From assembly GCA_051005875.1 (NCBI GenBank), contig JBPCIX010000029.1:1-25431 (forward strand): DNA of 25,431 nucleotides, written 5' to 3'. How positions within the stretch are numbered: position 1 is the first letter of the stretch; every line of letters starts with the position of its first letter. Position numbers and translations under genes: made by a program. Shown here in pieces: positions 15,691-23,454 of this stretch. The notes beneath the pieces are model-generated. The model had not been told where the DNA came from. It did no database searches and was given only the letters and a program-made list of their open reading frames with translations. Source of the stretch: JBPCIX01 sp051005875. GTDB lineage: Bacteria; Actinomycetota; CADDZG01; JAHWKV01.

Positions 15691-15732
15691 GCGCCTGGGT
15701 TAAATTCGGCGCGGCTGGTGCCCTGAGGGCAC
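15691..15732 (-). other. Two hairpins between mreB and mreC
   Basis: The first on the minus strand (15718-15732) is a perfect 6-bp stem, GTGCCC/GGGCAC, with a three-base loop, 8 bases past the mreB stop. The second (15691-15712) pairs GGCGC-type arms (GCGCC/GGCGC, 5 bp) over a 12-base loop. Neither is followed by a T run, so full termination is unlikely; partial termination or message stabilisation is possible. Confidence 0.45.
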
Positions 15733-15740
15733 TAATGCAG

Positions 15741-16778
15741 CTAACGCCTTCCCGACGAAATTAGAATTCGCTTGAGGGCCTCGAATTCCTCGAGGCACTT
15801 GCCGGAGCCAATCGCCACGCATGAAAGGGGGTTATCGGGAACGTGGATCGGAATCCCGGTTTCGTGTTTAAAGCGGTCATCGAGACCCTTAAGCAGCGCC
15901 CCCCCGCCTGTGAGCACGATTCCTTTGTCCATAATGTCCGCCGCAAGTTCCGGCGGGGTTTTGTCCAGGGTTGTTTTCACTGAGTCGACTATCGAATGAA
16001 CCGGTTCTTCAATTGCCTTTCGGATCTCTTCCGATGACACGATGATTGTTTTTGGCAGGCCCGTCACCAGGTCCCGGCCCCTAATCTCCGCGTGAGCTTC
16101 GTCGGGAAGCGGGAAGGCCGACCCGATTGTCATTTTGATCTCTTCTGCGGTGCGCTCGCCCAGCATCAGCGAATACTCTTTTTTGATGTAGCTGATGATG
16201 GCCTCGTCAAGCTCATCACCGGCGATGCGGCTCGAAAGACTTGTAACGATTCCCCCCAGCGAAATAACTGCAACTTCTGTGGTGCCGCCGCCGATATCAA
16301 CCACCATATTGCCGGCCGGCTCATGCACCGGCAGCCCGGCGCCGACCGCCGCCGCCATCGGCTCTTCGATGATGAACACGCTGCGGGCGCCTGCGGCGAT
16401 CGTGGCTTCTTCAACAGCTCTTTGCTCGACACCGGTAATCCCGGAAGGCACGCAAACGACCACCCTTGGCTTGGCGAACACACGCCGGCGGTGGACCTTT
16501 TGGATAAAATAGCGCAGCATTTTTTCGGTGACGTCAAAGTCGGCGATCACCCCGTCGCCAAGAGGCCTGATGGCATGAATGTGCCCAGGAGTACGCCCGA
16601 TCATGCGCTTGGCTTCGGCGCCCACGGCCAGAATTGCGTTGGTTTTGGTATTGATTGCCACGACAGAAGGCTCGTTCAGCACAATGCCTCGGCCCCGCAC
16701 ATATACAAGGGTGTTGGCGGTCCCCAAATCGACCGCCATGTCCCGCCCCATGAAGGTGAGGGCCTGGTCTATCGCCAT
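15741..16778 (-). CDS. mreB: Rod shape-determining actin homologue MreB
   Basis: MreB forms ATP-dependent filaments under the membrane that guide lateral wall synthesis. The 345-residue product has the actin-fold nucleotide motifs: DLGTANT (17-23), VPSGITGVEQRA (110-121), EEPMAAAVGAG (138-148), DIGGGTTEV (161-169) and TGGGALL (290-296). Length is typical. The ATG at 16778 has a strong ribosome site. A 121-base gap to ndk upstream is the widest within the long gene run and is a plausible place for an mre promoter, though I see no convincing -35/-10 pair. Many mycobacteria and corynebacteria lack mreB, so this argues for another actinobacterial lineage. Confidence 0.98.
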   Translation of the reverse strand: MAIDQALTFMGRDMAVDLGTANTLVYVRGRGIVLNEPSVVAINTKTNAILAVGAEAKRMIGRTPGHIHAIRPLGDGVIADFDVTEKMLRYFIQKVHRRRVFAKPRVVVCVPSGITGVEQRAVEEATIAAGARSVFIIEEPMAAAVGAGLPVHEPAGNMVVDIGGGTTEVAVISLGGIVTSLSSRIAGDELDEAIISYIKKEYSLMLGERTAEEIKMTIGSAFPLPDEAHAEIRGRDLVTGLPKTIIVSSEEIRKAIEEPVHSIVDSVKTTLDKTPPELAADIMDKGIVLTGGGALLKGLDDRFKHETGIPIHVPDNPLSCVAIGSGKCLEEFEALKRILISSGRR

Positions 16779-16784
16779 GCTTTT

Positions 16785-16789
16785 CTCCT
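16785..16789 (-). promoter_or_regulatory. Strong Shine-Dalgarno site of mreB
   Basis: AGGAG on the minus strand, 6 bases before the ATG. It stands out because most genes here lack a clear site and seem to rely on coupling. Confidence 0.7.
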
Positions 16790-16899
16790 AAAAACTTATT
16801 GGATACACAGTCCAGCCCGAAAGGGAAAGATCCCAGAAAGGCCCAAAAGATCCTCCTAGACCCTAACAGCCCAGGCGAATAACCGAAAGCGGAGCAGCG

Positions 16900-17334
16900 C
16901 TAAGGTGCCCGGCCGCTACCTAAATCCGGAAAATATAGGTTTAGTTCGCGGGCCGCGGACTCTTCGGAGTCTGAACCGTGGACTATGTTTTGCCTTATCT
17001 CCAGGCCGAAGTCTCCCCTCAGTGTGCCCGGAGGGGAATTCTTGGGGTCCGTTTCGCCCATCAAGGTTCTTACCACCGATACTGCCTTTTCGCCCTGGAC
17101 GGCCATCGCCACGACGTCTCCCGATGTGATGAATTCGATCAGCTCGGGGAAGAAGGGCCTTTCTGAGTGCTCGGCGTAATGCTGGCCGGCCAGCTCTTTG
17201 TCGATCCTCAACATCCTTAATTCACGAATCTTCAACTTCTTGCGCTCCAGGCGCCCGATCACCTCACCGATCAAGCCGCGGCGCACTCCATCGGGCTTGA
17301 CCAGGACCAGCGTAATCTGCTCGTTGTTTTCCAT
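16900..17334 (-). CDS. ndk: Nucleoside diphosphate kinase
   Basis: Ndk moves the gamma phosphate of ATP to nucleoside diphosphates through a phosphohistidine. The 144-residue product contains LVLVKPDGVRRGLIGEVIGR (9-28) and the active-site NIVHGSD (116-122) with H119. Length is standard apart from a few extra C-terminal residues (GSGRAP). The start is ATG at 17334, 21 bases after folC, with no strong ribosome site. Position between folC and mreB is conserved in related genomes. Confidence 0.97.
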   Translation of the reverse strand: MENNEQITLVLVKPDGVRRGLIGEVIGRLERKKLKIRELRMLRIDKELAGQHYAEHSERPFFPELIEFITSGDVVAMAVQGEKAVSVVRTLMGETDPKNSPPGTLRGDFGLEIRQNIVHGSDSEESAARELNLYFPDLGSGRAP

Positions 17335-17355
17335 GCGGCAAGAATAGCCCCGGAC

Positions 17356-18753
17356 CTAGGGGATTGGGTCGACCAGATGGTCTCTGGCTTCGCCTACTGC
17401 GAATAAGGATCCCGTTATTAGCACTATGCCATCTTCCGGGGCGCCTGCGATGGCGGCTTCTATTGCTTCTGGGAGCGGCTCGATTACTTCGTCCTCGCGG
17501 CCGTTCAGATTGGCCAGCTCCTTTGGATCGGCCGCCCTTGGGCTACTGGATCTGGTGAAAATTATCCGCTCGGCCAAAGCGGCCAGGTGCTTCAATACGC
17601 CCGCCGCATCTTTGTCCTTGAAGATCGAAACCACCATCGAAACGGGTTTGTCGCCGAAAGCCTCGGTTATCGCTGGACGCAGCGCTGCTGCGCCGCTCGG
17701 GTTGTGAGCGCCATCCAGGATCACCAGGGGGCGGCGAGACATTACTTCCAAGCGGCCCGGGATTCTGAGAGTCGCAATTGCGGCCCTTAGGGAGTCCTCA
17801 TCCAAAGGCGCATCGCGAAATGCTTCGGCCGCTGCTATTGCCAGAGTCAGATTCCTTGATTGGTGGGCGCCATACAAAGGCAGGATCAGGTCCTCGTAGA
17901 CGCCAAGCGGGGTTTCGACACTCACGAGCCGTCCCCCGAGTGCCGAGGCATCCGAGGTTATAGAAAAGTCTTCGCCCAGTACTGCGAGTTTGGCCTGTTG
18001 CTCGGCAACCCTGGCCTTGATCAAGGCGGCGACCTCTTCGCTTTGCCCGGCCGAAATCACTAGAGACCCCTTCTTTATGATGCCGGCCTTTTCTTGGGCG
18101 TTGGCGAGTGGGGTGTCGCCCAGGAACTGACTGTGATCAACGCCGATTTCGCCCAGAACGGCAACCGAGCTTTCGATCAAGTTGGTCGCATCCCACCGGC
18201 CGCCCAAGCCCGCTTCGAACACTCCTGCGGCGACAGTCTTCTCTGACATCCACTCGAACGCAGCCAGTGTCGTGAGTTCGAAGTAAGTTACCGACTCGCC
18301 GCGCCTTTCCTCAACAAGGCCCACGAACGGGCTTAGGTATTCGAGCAGGGCGCCGAACTCTCCTTTGGAAATCATGTCTCCGGCCAAACTGGCGGTCGCT
18401 ATGTCCTCAGGCTCCTCGGGCTCGTACTCGCCGCCCTGTTCATCCTGCTCGGGGGCAGCCTCGGCTATACCGAACAGGGCGAAGCGTTCGCGGATGCTCT
18501 GAAGGTGCGGCGAAGTGTAAACGCCCGTCTTCAATCCATGAGCGCCGAGAATCGCGCCCGTCATCCTTGCGATGGAAGTCTTTCCGTTCGTGCCTGCGAT
18601 GTGAATCGTCGGATAGGTCAGCTGGGGGTTATCGAGAAGTTCGACCAGGTCCTGCATCCGCTCGAGTCCCGGTTTGATACCGAACCCGCGCGCTTCCAGA
18701 CCCTTCAATGCTTCCTGATAGGAAGTGCTGGCCGCCGATCCCCTACTGGCCAA
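17356..18753 (-). CDS. folC: Folylpolyglutamate/dihydrofolate synthase
   Basis: FolC adds glutamate to folates, and in many bacteria also to dihydropteroate. The 465-residue Mur-ligase-fold product has the P-loop GTNGKTS (54-60), TSPHL (80-84), AGLGGRWDATN (181-191), the HSQFLGDT segment (208-215), the linker IPGRLEV and LDGAHNP near 350. An unusual acidic, Glu/Pro-rich stretch sits at about 97-118 (PEQDEQGG, EYEPEEPED), where relatives have a short loop. The start is TTG at 18753, overlapping the end of valS by 11 bases; no in-frame ATG or GTG is nearby, so the TTG is the best choice. It follows valS, as is usual. Confidence 0.93.
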   Translation of the reverse strand: MASRGSAASTSYQEALKGLEARGFGIKPGLERMQDLVELLDNPQLTYPTIHIAGTNGKTSIARMTGAILGAHGLKTGVYTSPHLQSIRERFALFGIAEAAPEQDEQGGEYEPEEPEDIATASLAGDMISKGEFGALLEYLSPFVGLVEERRGESVTYFELTTLAAFEWMSEKTVAAGVFEAGLGGRWDATNLIESSVAVLGEIGVDHSQFLGDTPLANAQEKAGIIKKGSLVISAGQSEEVAALIKARVAEQQAKLAVLGEDFSITSDASALGGRLVSVETPLGVYEDLILPLYGAHQSRNLTLAIAAAEAFRDAPLDEDSLRAAIATLRIPGRLEVMSRRPLVILDGAHNPSGAAALRPAITEAFGDKPVSMVVSIFKDKDAAGVLKHLAALAERIIFTRSSSPRAADPKELANLNGREDEVIEPLPEAIEAAIAGAPEDGIVLITGSLFAVGEARDHLVDPIP

Positions 18754-21409
18754 GGGCCTTCAATCGGGATACCAACTTGTCGTGGCGCTCGGTCTCTTCA
18801 TCAAGACGCCGTTGCTGCTCTGCTACCACGCCGGCCGGGGCCTTTGACTTGAACTTTTCGTTGCCCAGTTTGGACGAGATCCGGCCCATCTCTTCTAAGG
18901 CCTTTGCTATGGTCTTGCCCAGGCGATCGCGTTCTGCGTCGAGGTCCACCAATCCTGCCATCGGGATGAAAATGTCTACGGCGCCGGCCACGAGGTGAGC
19001 GTTTTCGTGGTCCTTGGACTCCCCGGGCTCATCGCCGGGCCGGCCGAAGGTTAATTCGCCGAGCCCCGCGAGGCTGCGGATGATCTGGCCGTTGCCCTCG
19101 ACGTCGCTCAGAACGGCAGCGTCGGCCGCGGCGAAATGGGCATCGATCTCCTTTTTGGGACTGACTGCGTATTTGGACCTGAAACTCCGAATCTCGGAAA
19201 CGATTTTTTGAATGGCGACGAACTGGCTTTCGGCGATGGGGTCTGCCAAGGTGGCGTCCGTTTCTGGCCACGGCGCGACCATTATCGAGGCCCCCGCTTG
19301 GTAGCTCGGGAGGAAGCTCCAGATTTCCTCGGTGATGAACGGCATTATCGGATGCAGCAACCGCAGCGTTGCTTCAAGAACCCAGACCAGAACATTCTTG
19401 ACGTCGGCTTTTGTTTGCTCGTCGTCGCCGTAGAGCCTGAGCTTGGCTGCTTCGATGTACCAGTCGCACAGATCGTTGCGGGTGAATTCGAACAGGGCCT
19501 TAGCGGCGGGGGCCATCTCGAACGCCTCGAAGTTCGCGCTGACGGTGGCCGCCGTTTGGTTCAAGCGAGAAAGGATCCAGCGGTCGGCCAGAGTCAGGCG
19601 GCCGGCTTCAGGCAGCAGGGGCGGTGGCTGTGAGTCCGCCGCTTTCACCTCGGTCCCCAAAATAAACCGCGACGCGTTCCACAGCTTGTTGGCGAAGTTG
19701 CGAGCCCCCTCGATCCATTCGGTGTGCAAGAAAATGTCTTGGCCCGTCGCGTGATCGGCCAGTGTAAAACGAAGTGCGTCGGTTCCGTATCGGTCGATGA
19801 GATCCAGGGGGTCCACGACGTTACCGAGCGACTTCGACATCTTCGCGCCGTCGGCATCGCGCACGATCCCGTGAATAAATGCATGCCGGAACGGCACGTC
19901 TTTCATGAAGTAAAGGCCCGCCATCATCATGCGCGAAACCCAAAGATGAATTATCTCGTAGCCCGGCACAATGACGGAAGTCGGATAAAAGTAGTCAAGC
20001 TCCGGCGTCTTTTCAGGCCAGCCCAAAGTTGAAAACGGCCACAACTGGCTGGAGAACCATGTGTCGAGCACATCGGGATCCTGGTGGAATCCCGTAGTGG
20101 CTTCGCATTCAGGACAAATTGAGGGGTCTTCGATCGCAGCCCAATGAAACCCGCAGTCGCAATACCAAACGGGGATTCGGTGGCCCCACCAAAGCTGTCG
20201 TGAAATGCACCAATCCCTAATGCCCTCCATCCAATTCAGGTAGAAATTGGTCCAGCGATCCGGATGAAACTTCGTCCGGCCATCCTTCACCGCGGCAATG
20301 GCCGGTTCCGCGAGGGGTTGCATTCTCACAAACCACTGCTCCGAAAGCCACGGCTCAACCACCGTGCCGCAACGATCGCAAACTCCGATGGAATATTCGT
20401 GGGGCTCGGAGCCCTCCAACAGGCCTTTTTCGTCGAGAGCCTTTCGAATCGATTCTCTTGCCTCGTACCTGTCCTGGCCCGCGAAAGAGCCCCCTTCCTC
20501 GTTGATGGCGGCCTTGCTGTCAAAGATGTTTATCTTCTGAAGGTAGTGGCGCTCCCCCATTTCAAAATCGGTAGCGTCGTGAGCCGGCGTGACCTTTACT
20601 GCGCCGGTTCCGAAGGCGGGATCCACAACTTGATCCGGCTCTATCCGCAAGCGACGGTCGAAGAACGGATGAGTCACGTAAGCACCGATCAACTCTTTGT
20701 ATCGCTCGTCATCGGGATTGACGGCGATTGCTGTGTCGCCCAGCATTGTCTCGAGCCGGGTCGTGGCCACCATCACGTGGCCTCCGCTCTCCAGCGGGTA
20801 CCGAAACCGAACCAACTCGCCCACGTGGTCCTCGTGCCTTACCTCCACATCCGAAAGCGCAGTCTCGCACCGGGGGCACCAATTGATGATTCTCTTGCCA
20901 CGGTAAATCAGACCCTCGTTGTAAAGGTCCACGAAGACCTTGCGGACCGCCCCCGACAGGCCTTCGTCCATGGTAAAGCGCTCGCGGCTCCAATCGCAAG
21001 AGGACCCGAGCCGTTTCAGCTGCTCGATAATCTTGCCGCCGTAAATTTTCTTCCACGCCCATACCCGTTCAACAAACTTCTCGCGGCCAAGATCGTGCCG
21101 GGTTAGGCCCTCTTTACGAAGTTCCCTCTCGACGACATTTTGGGTCGCGATGCCTGCATGGTCGGTGCCGGGCAGCCAGAGGGTTGCGTAGCCTTGCATG
21201 CGCCGATAGCGCACAAGGATGTCCTGCAGGGTGTTATCGAGAGCGTGCCCTATGTGAAGGGCGCCGGTGACATTCGGGGGTGGTATGACTATGCAAAAGG
21301 GCTTTTTGGTTGGGTCGGGCTCGGCATGAAAATACCCGCCCTGCTGCCATTGCTCGTAGATCCGGCCTTCAACCTGGGCGGGATCGTAGACCTTTTCCAT
21401 CTCTGTCAT
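18743..21409 (-). CDS. valS: Valyl-tRNA synthetase
   Basis: ValRS charges tRNA-Val and clears mischarged threonine in an editing domain. With the ATG at 21409 it has 888 residues: the class I signature HIGH (52-55), an editing domain including FGTGAVKVTPAHD (266-278), several Cys pairs that may bind zinc (CPRC 178-181, CDRC 344-347, CPEC 432-435), KMSKS (523-527), the anticodon domain and a C-terminal coiled-coil arm (about 820-888). The frame is open to a TTG at 21421 (four residues longer), and another ATG lies at 21400; none has a clear ribosome site, so the N-terminus is uncertain by a few residues. It lies about 54 bases after clpX. Confidence 0.97.
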   Translation of the reverse strand: MTEMEKVYDPAQVEGRIYEQWQQGGYFHAEPDPTKKPFCIVIPPPNVTGALHIGHALDNTLQDILVRYRRMQGYATLWLPGTDHAGIATQNVVERELRKEGLTRHDLGREKFVERVWAWKKIYGGKIIEQLKRLGSSCDWSRERFTMDEGLSGAVRKVFVDLYNEGLIYRGKRIINWCPRCETALSDVEVRHEDHVGELVRFRYPLESGGHVMVATTRLETMLGDTAIAVNPDDERYKELIGAYVTHPFFDRRLRIEPDQVVDPAFGTGAVKVTPAHDATDFEMGERHYLQKINIFDSKAAINEEGGSFAGQDRYEARESIRKALDEKGLLEGSEPHEYSIGVCDRCGTVVEPWLSEQWFVRMQPLAEPAIAAVKDGRTKFHPDRWTNFYLNWMEGIRDWCISRQLWWGHRIPVWYCDCGFHWAAIEDPSICPECEATTGFHQDPDVLDTWFSSQLWPFSTLGWPEKTPELDYFYPTSVIVPGYEIIHLWVSRMMMAGLYFMKDVPFRHAFIHGIVRDADGAKMSKSLGNVVDPLDLIDRYGTDALRFTLADHATGQDIFLHTEWIEGARNFANKLWNASRFILGTEVKAADSQPPPLLPEAGRLTLADRWILSRLNQTAATVSANFEAFEMAPAAKALFEFTRNDLCDWYIEAAKLRLYGDDEQTKADVKNVLVWVLEATLRLLHPIMPFITEEIWSFLPSYQAGASIMVAPWPETDATLADPIAESQFVAIQKIVSEIRSFRSKYAVSPKKEIDAHFAAADAAVLSDVEGNGQIIRSLAGLGELTFGRPGDEPGESKDHENAHLVAGAVDIFIPMAGLVDLDAERDRLGKTIAKALEEMGRISSKLGNEKFKSKAPAGVVAEQQRRLDEETERHDKLVSRLKALGQ

Positions 21410-21463
21410 GTGAAGTGACAAGATAGCGCGCGATCCGGCTACAGGTCGCCTCGCGGCGAATTT

Positions 21464-22744
21464 CTAAGCTGAGCGCTCGCCTCGTTCAGCCCGCTTTGCG
21501 GGCTTTTCCGGAGTTCGCGGCACCAGAGTGGGGTTAACCTTCTCTAGCACCGTTGCGGTATCGATCTGACACTTGCCGATGTCTTTGCGGGAAGGCAGGT
21601 CGTACATCACGTCGAGCAGCACCTCTTCCATGATTGCCCTTAACCCTCGGGCGCCCGTGCCGCGCAGCATCGCCTGGTCGGCTATCGCCCCTAGGGATCC
21701 ATCGCTGAACTCGAGCTCGACTCCGTCGAGGGCAAAGGTCTTGTGGAACTGGCGAACCAGAGCATTCTTGGGCTTGGTGAGGATTTCAATCAACGCTTCG
21801 CGGTCAAGGTTGTGGACGCTTGATATCACCGGCAGACGGCCGACAAACTCGGGGATCAAACCAAACTTGAGCAAGTCCTCGGGCAAAACGTTGCAGAGGA
21901 TCTGGCCGAGATCTTTTTGTTCCATCTTTCGGATGTCGGCCCCGAACCCCATGCTGCGCTGGCCCACACGAGCCTCGATTATTTTCTCAAGGCCGGCAAA
22001 GGCGCCACCGCAAATGAACAAAACGTTCGACGTGTCGATCTGGATGAATTCTTGGTGTGGGTGCTTGCGACCCCCCTGCGGTGGAACGCTGGCGGTGGTC
22101 CCCTCGAGAATTTTTAGAAGCGCCTGCTGAACGCCTTCGCCCGAAACGTCGCGGGTAATTGAAGGGTTCTCGGATTTGCGGGCGATCTTGTCGATCTCGT
22201 CGATGTAGATGATGCCGGTTTCAGCCTTCTTCACATCGTAGTCGGCAGCCTGAATCAGCTTGAGTAAAATGTTTTCGACATCTTCGCCTACATAGCCGGC
22301 TTCGGTTAGTGCGGTTGCGTCGGCAATGGCGAAGGGGACGTTCAGGATCCGAGCAAGAGTCTGTGCCAGCAACGTCTTGCCGCAACCGGTGGGGCCGAGC
22401 AGCATGATGTTGGACTTTTGCAATTCAACTTCATCGTCGGCCTTTACGCCCGCCTGGGTCCGCTTGTAGTGGTTGTAGACGGCAACCGAAAGAATCTTCT
22501 TCGCTTGTTCCTGCCCAACCACGTAATCGTTCAGGAACTCGTAAATTTGCTTGGGCTTGGGGAGCTCCTCGAGCTTCAGCTCGGAGGTTTCAGTGAGCTC
22601 CTCTTCGATAATTTCGTTGCAAAGATCAATGCACTCGTCGCAGATGTAGACGCCGGGACCAGCGATCAATTTCTTGACCTGTTTCTGCGATTTCCCGCAG
22701 AAGCTACATTTGAGGAGATCTCCCCCTTCGCCGAACTTGGGCAA
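21464..22744 (-). CDS. clpX: ATP-dependent Clp protease unfoldase ClpX
   Basis: ClpX is the hexameric AAA+ unfoldase that feeds substrates to ClpP. The 426-residue product has a zinc-binding domain (C13, C16, C35, C38), Walker A GPTGCGKT (117-124), Walker B IIYIDEID (178-185), and a loop with MGF (266-268) at the place of the IGF tripeptide that docks on ClpP. The short basic tail (KPAKRAERGERSA) is ordinary for Actinomycetota. The start is TTG at 22744: a GGGAGG 5 bases upstream supports it, and the N-terminus (MPKFGEGGDLLKCSFCGK) lines up with the usual MARIGDGGDLLKCSFCGK. Confidence 0.98.
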   Translation of the reverse strand: MPKFGEGGDLLKCSFCGKSQKQVKKLIAGPGVYICDECIDLCNEIIEEELTETSELKLEELPKPKQIYEFLNDYVVGQEQAKKILSVAVYNHYKRTQAGVKADDEVELQKSNIMLLGPTGCGKTLLAQTLARILNVPFAIADATALTEAGYVGEDVENILLKLIQAADYDVKKAETGIIYIDEIDKIARKSENPSITRDVSGEGVQQALLKILEGTTASVPPQGGRKHPHQEFIQIDTSNVLFICGGAFAGLEKIIEARVGQRSMGFGADIRKMEQKDLGQILCNVLPEDLLKFGLIPEFVGRLPVISSVHNLDREALIEILTKPKNALVRQFHKTFALDGVELEFSDGSLGAIADQAMLRGTGARGLRAIMEEVLLDVMYDLPSRKDIGKCQIDTATVLEKVNPTLVPRTPEKPAKRAERGERSA

Positions 22745-22749
22745 CCTAG

Positions 22750-22755
22750 CCTCCC
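22750..22755 (-). promoter_or_regulatory. Shine-Dalgarno site that fixes the TTG start of clpX
   Basis: GGGAGG on the minus strand, 5 bases before the TTG at 22744. The site partly lies in the first 18-base repeat copy of the clpP-clpX gap. Confidence 0.75.
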
Positions 22756-22789
22756 GCCTTTACCCTAGTGACCGCCTTTACCCTAGTGA
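22754..22789. repeat. Two exact tandem copies of an 18-base unit between clpP and clpX
   Basis: CCGCCTTTACCCTAGTGA occurs at 22754-22771 and again at 22772-22789, filling most of the 63-base gap. On the minus strand each copy ends in AAAGGCGG, a purine-rich run next to the clpX ribosome site. Confidence 0.9.
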
Positions 22790-22810
22790 CCGTCTTTTGA
22801 CGATTCACTA
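22784..22810 (-). other. Hairpin at the end of clpP
   Basis: TAGTGA (22784-22789) pairs with TCACTA (22805-22810), and CGTC (22791-22794) with GACG (22799-22802) over a four-base loop, with a small internal bulge. The right arm includes the clpP stop codon. There is no T tract on the minus strand after it, so it is a weak candidate for attenuation between clpP and clpX. Confidence 0.4.
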
Positions 22811-23452
22811 AGTGCTCGAATCGCTGCTGGCTTCTTCCAACTGCTTCATCATTACTTCAGACTGATCCCGGCGAGCCAGGATGTCATCAAGGATACCGTA
22901 CTCCTTGGCCTCATCTCCGGTCATGAATTTGTCACGATCGATGTCCTGACGCACTTTTTCGATCTTCTGGCCGGTGTGGCTAGCAATTATCTCGGCCATT
23001 CGCTCACGTAAAGCAAGCACCTCGCGGGCCTGGATGTCTATGTCGGTGGGGGTCCCCTGAAAACCCGCCGAACCCTGATGGATCATGATTTTTGCGTTCG
23101 GAAGTCCAAATCGCTTGCCTTTGGCGCCGCCCGCAAGAAGGATCGCTCCCATAGACATCGCCATTCCCAGGCATAGCGTTGACACCGCCGGCTTGATGTA
23201 CTGCATGGTGTCGTAAATCGCCAGACCCGCATAGACTTGACCGCCCGGGGAGTTGATGTACATGTGAATGTCCCGGTCGGAATCCTCCGATTCGAGGAAC
23301 AAAAGCTGAGCGGTCACCAGGTTGGCTACGGCATCGTCGATAGGCGTTCCGAGGAAGATGATCCTCTCTTTGAGCAATCTTGAGTAAATGTCATAGGAAC
23401 GCTCTCCACGGCTGGTCTGCTCGACCACCATGGGAACGAGATAGTTATCCAT
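22808..23452 (-). CDS. clpP: ATP-dependent Clp protease proteolytic subunit
   Basis: ClpP is the tetradecameric serine protease used by ClpX or ClpC. The 214-residue product has the catalytic triad S100 (in MAMSMGA), H125 (in MIHQG) and D174 (in RDKF), plus YINSPGG (65-71). The HQGSAGFQG form of the histidine segment replaces the more common HQPLGG. The ATG at 23452 has AGGAG 5 bases upstream, inside the end of tig, whose stop is only 2 bases away. Only one clpP is present between tig and clpX, whereas Streptomyces and mycobacteria have a clpP1-clpP2 pair at the tig locus. Confidence 0.97.
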   Translation of the reverse strand: MDNYLVPMVVEQTSRGERSYDIYSRLLKERIIFLGTPIDDAVANLVTAQLLFLESEDSDRDIHMYINSPGGQVYAGLAIYDTMQYIKPAVSTLCLGMAMSMGAILLAGGAKGKRFGLPNAKIMIHQGSAGFQGTPTDIDIQAREVLALRERMAEIIASHTGQKIEKVRQDIDRDKFMTGDEAKEYGILDDILARRDQSEVMMKQLEEASSDSST

Positions 23453-23454
23453 TG

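Noticed and set aside
16779..16899. mreB promoter or ndk terminator
   Set aside because: A repeated GGATCTTT on the minus strand and several AT-rich hexamers are present, but there is no convincing -35/-10 pair and no hairpin with a T run.
20264..21106. 280-residue plus-strand open frame
   Set aside because: It is antisense to the strongly conserved valS coding region; codon bias of the real gene keeps the complementary frame open.
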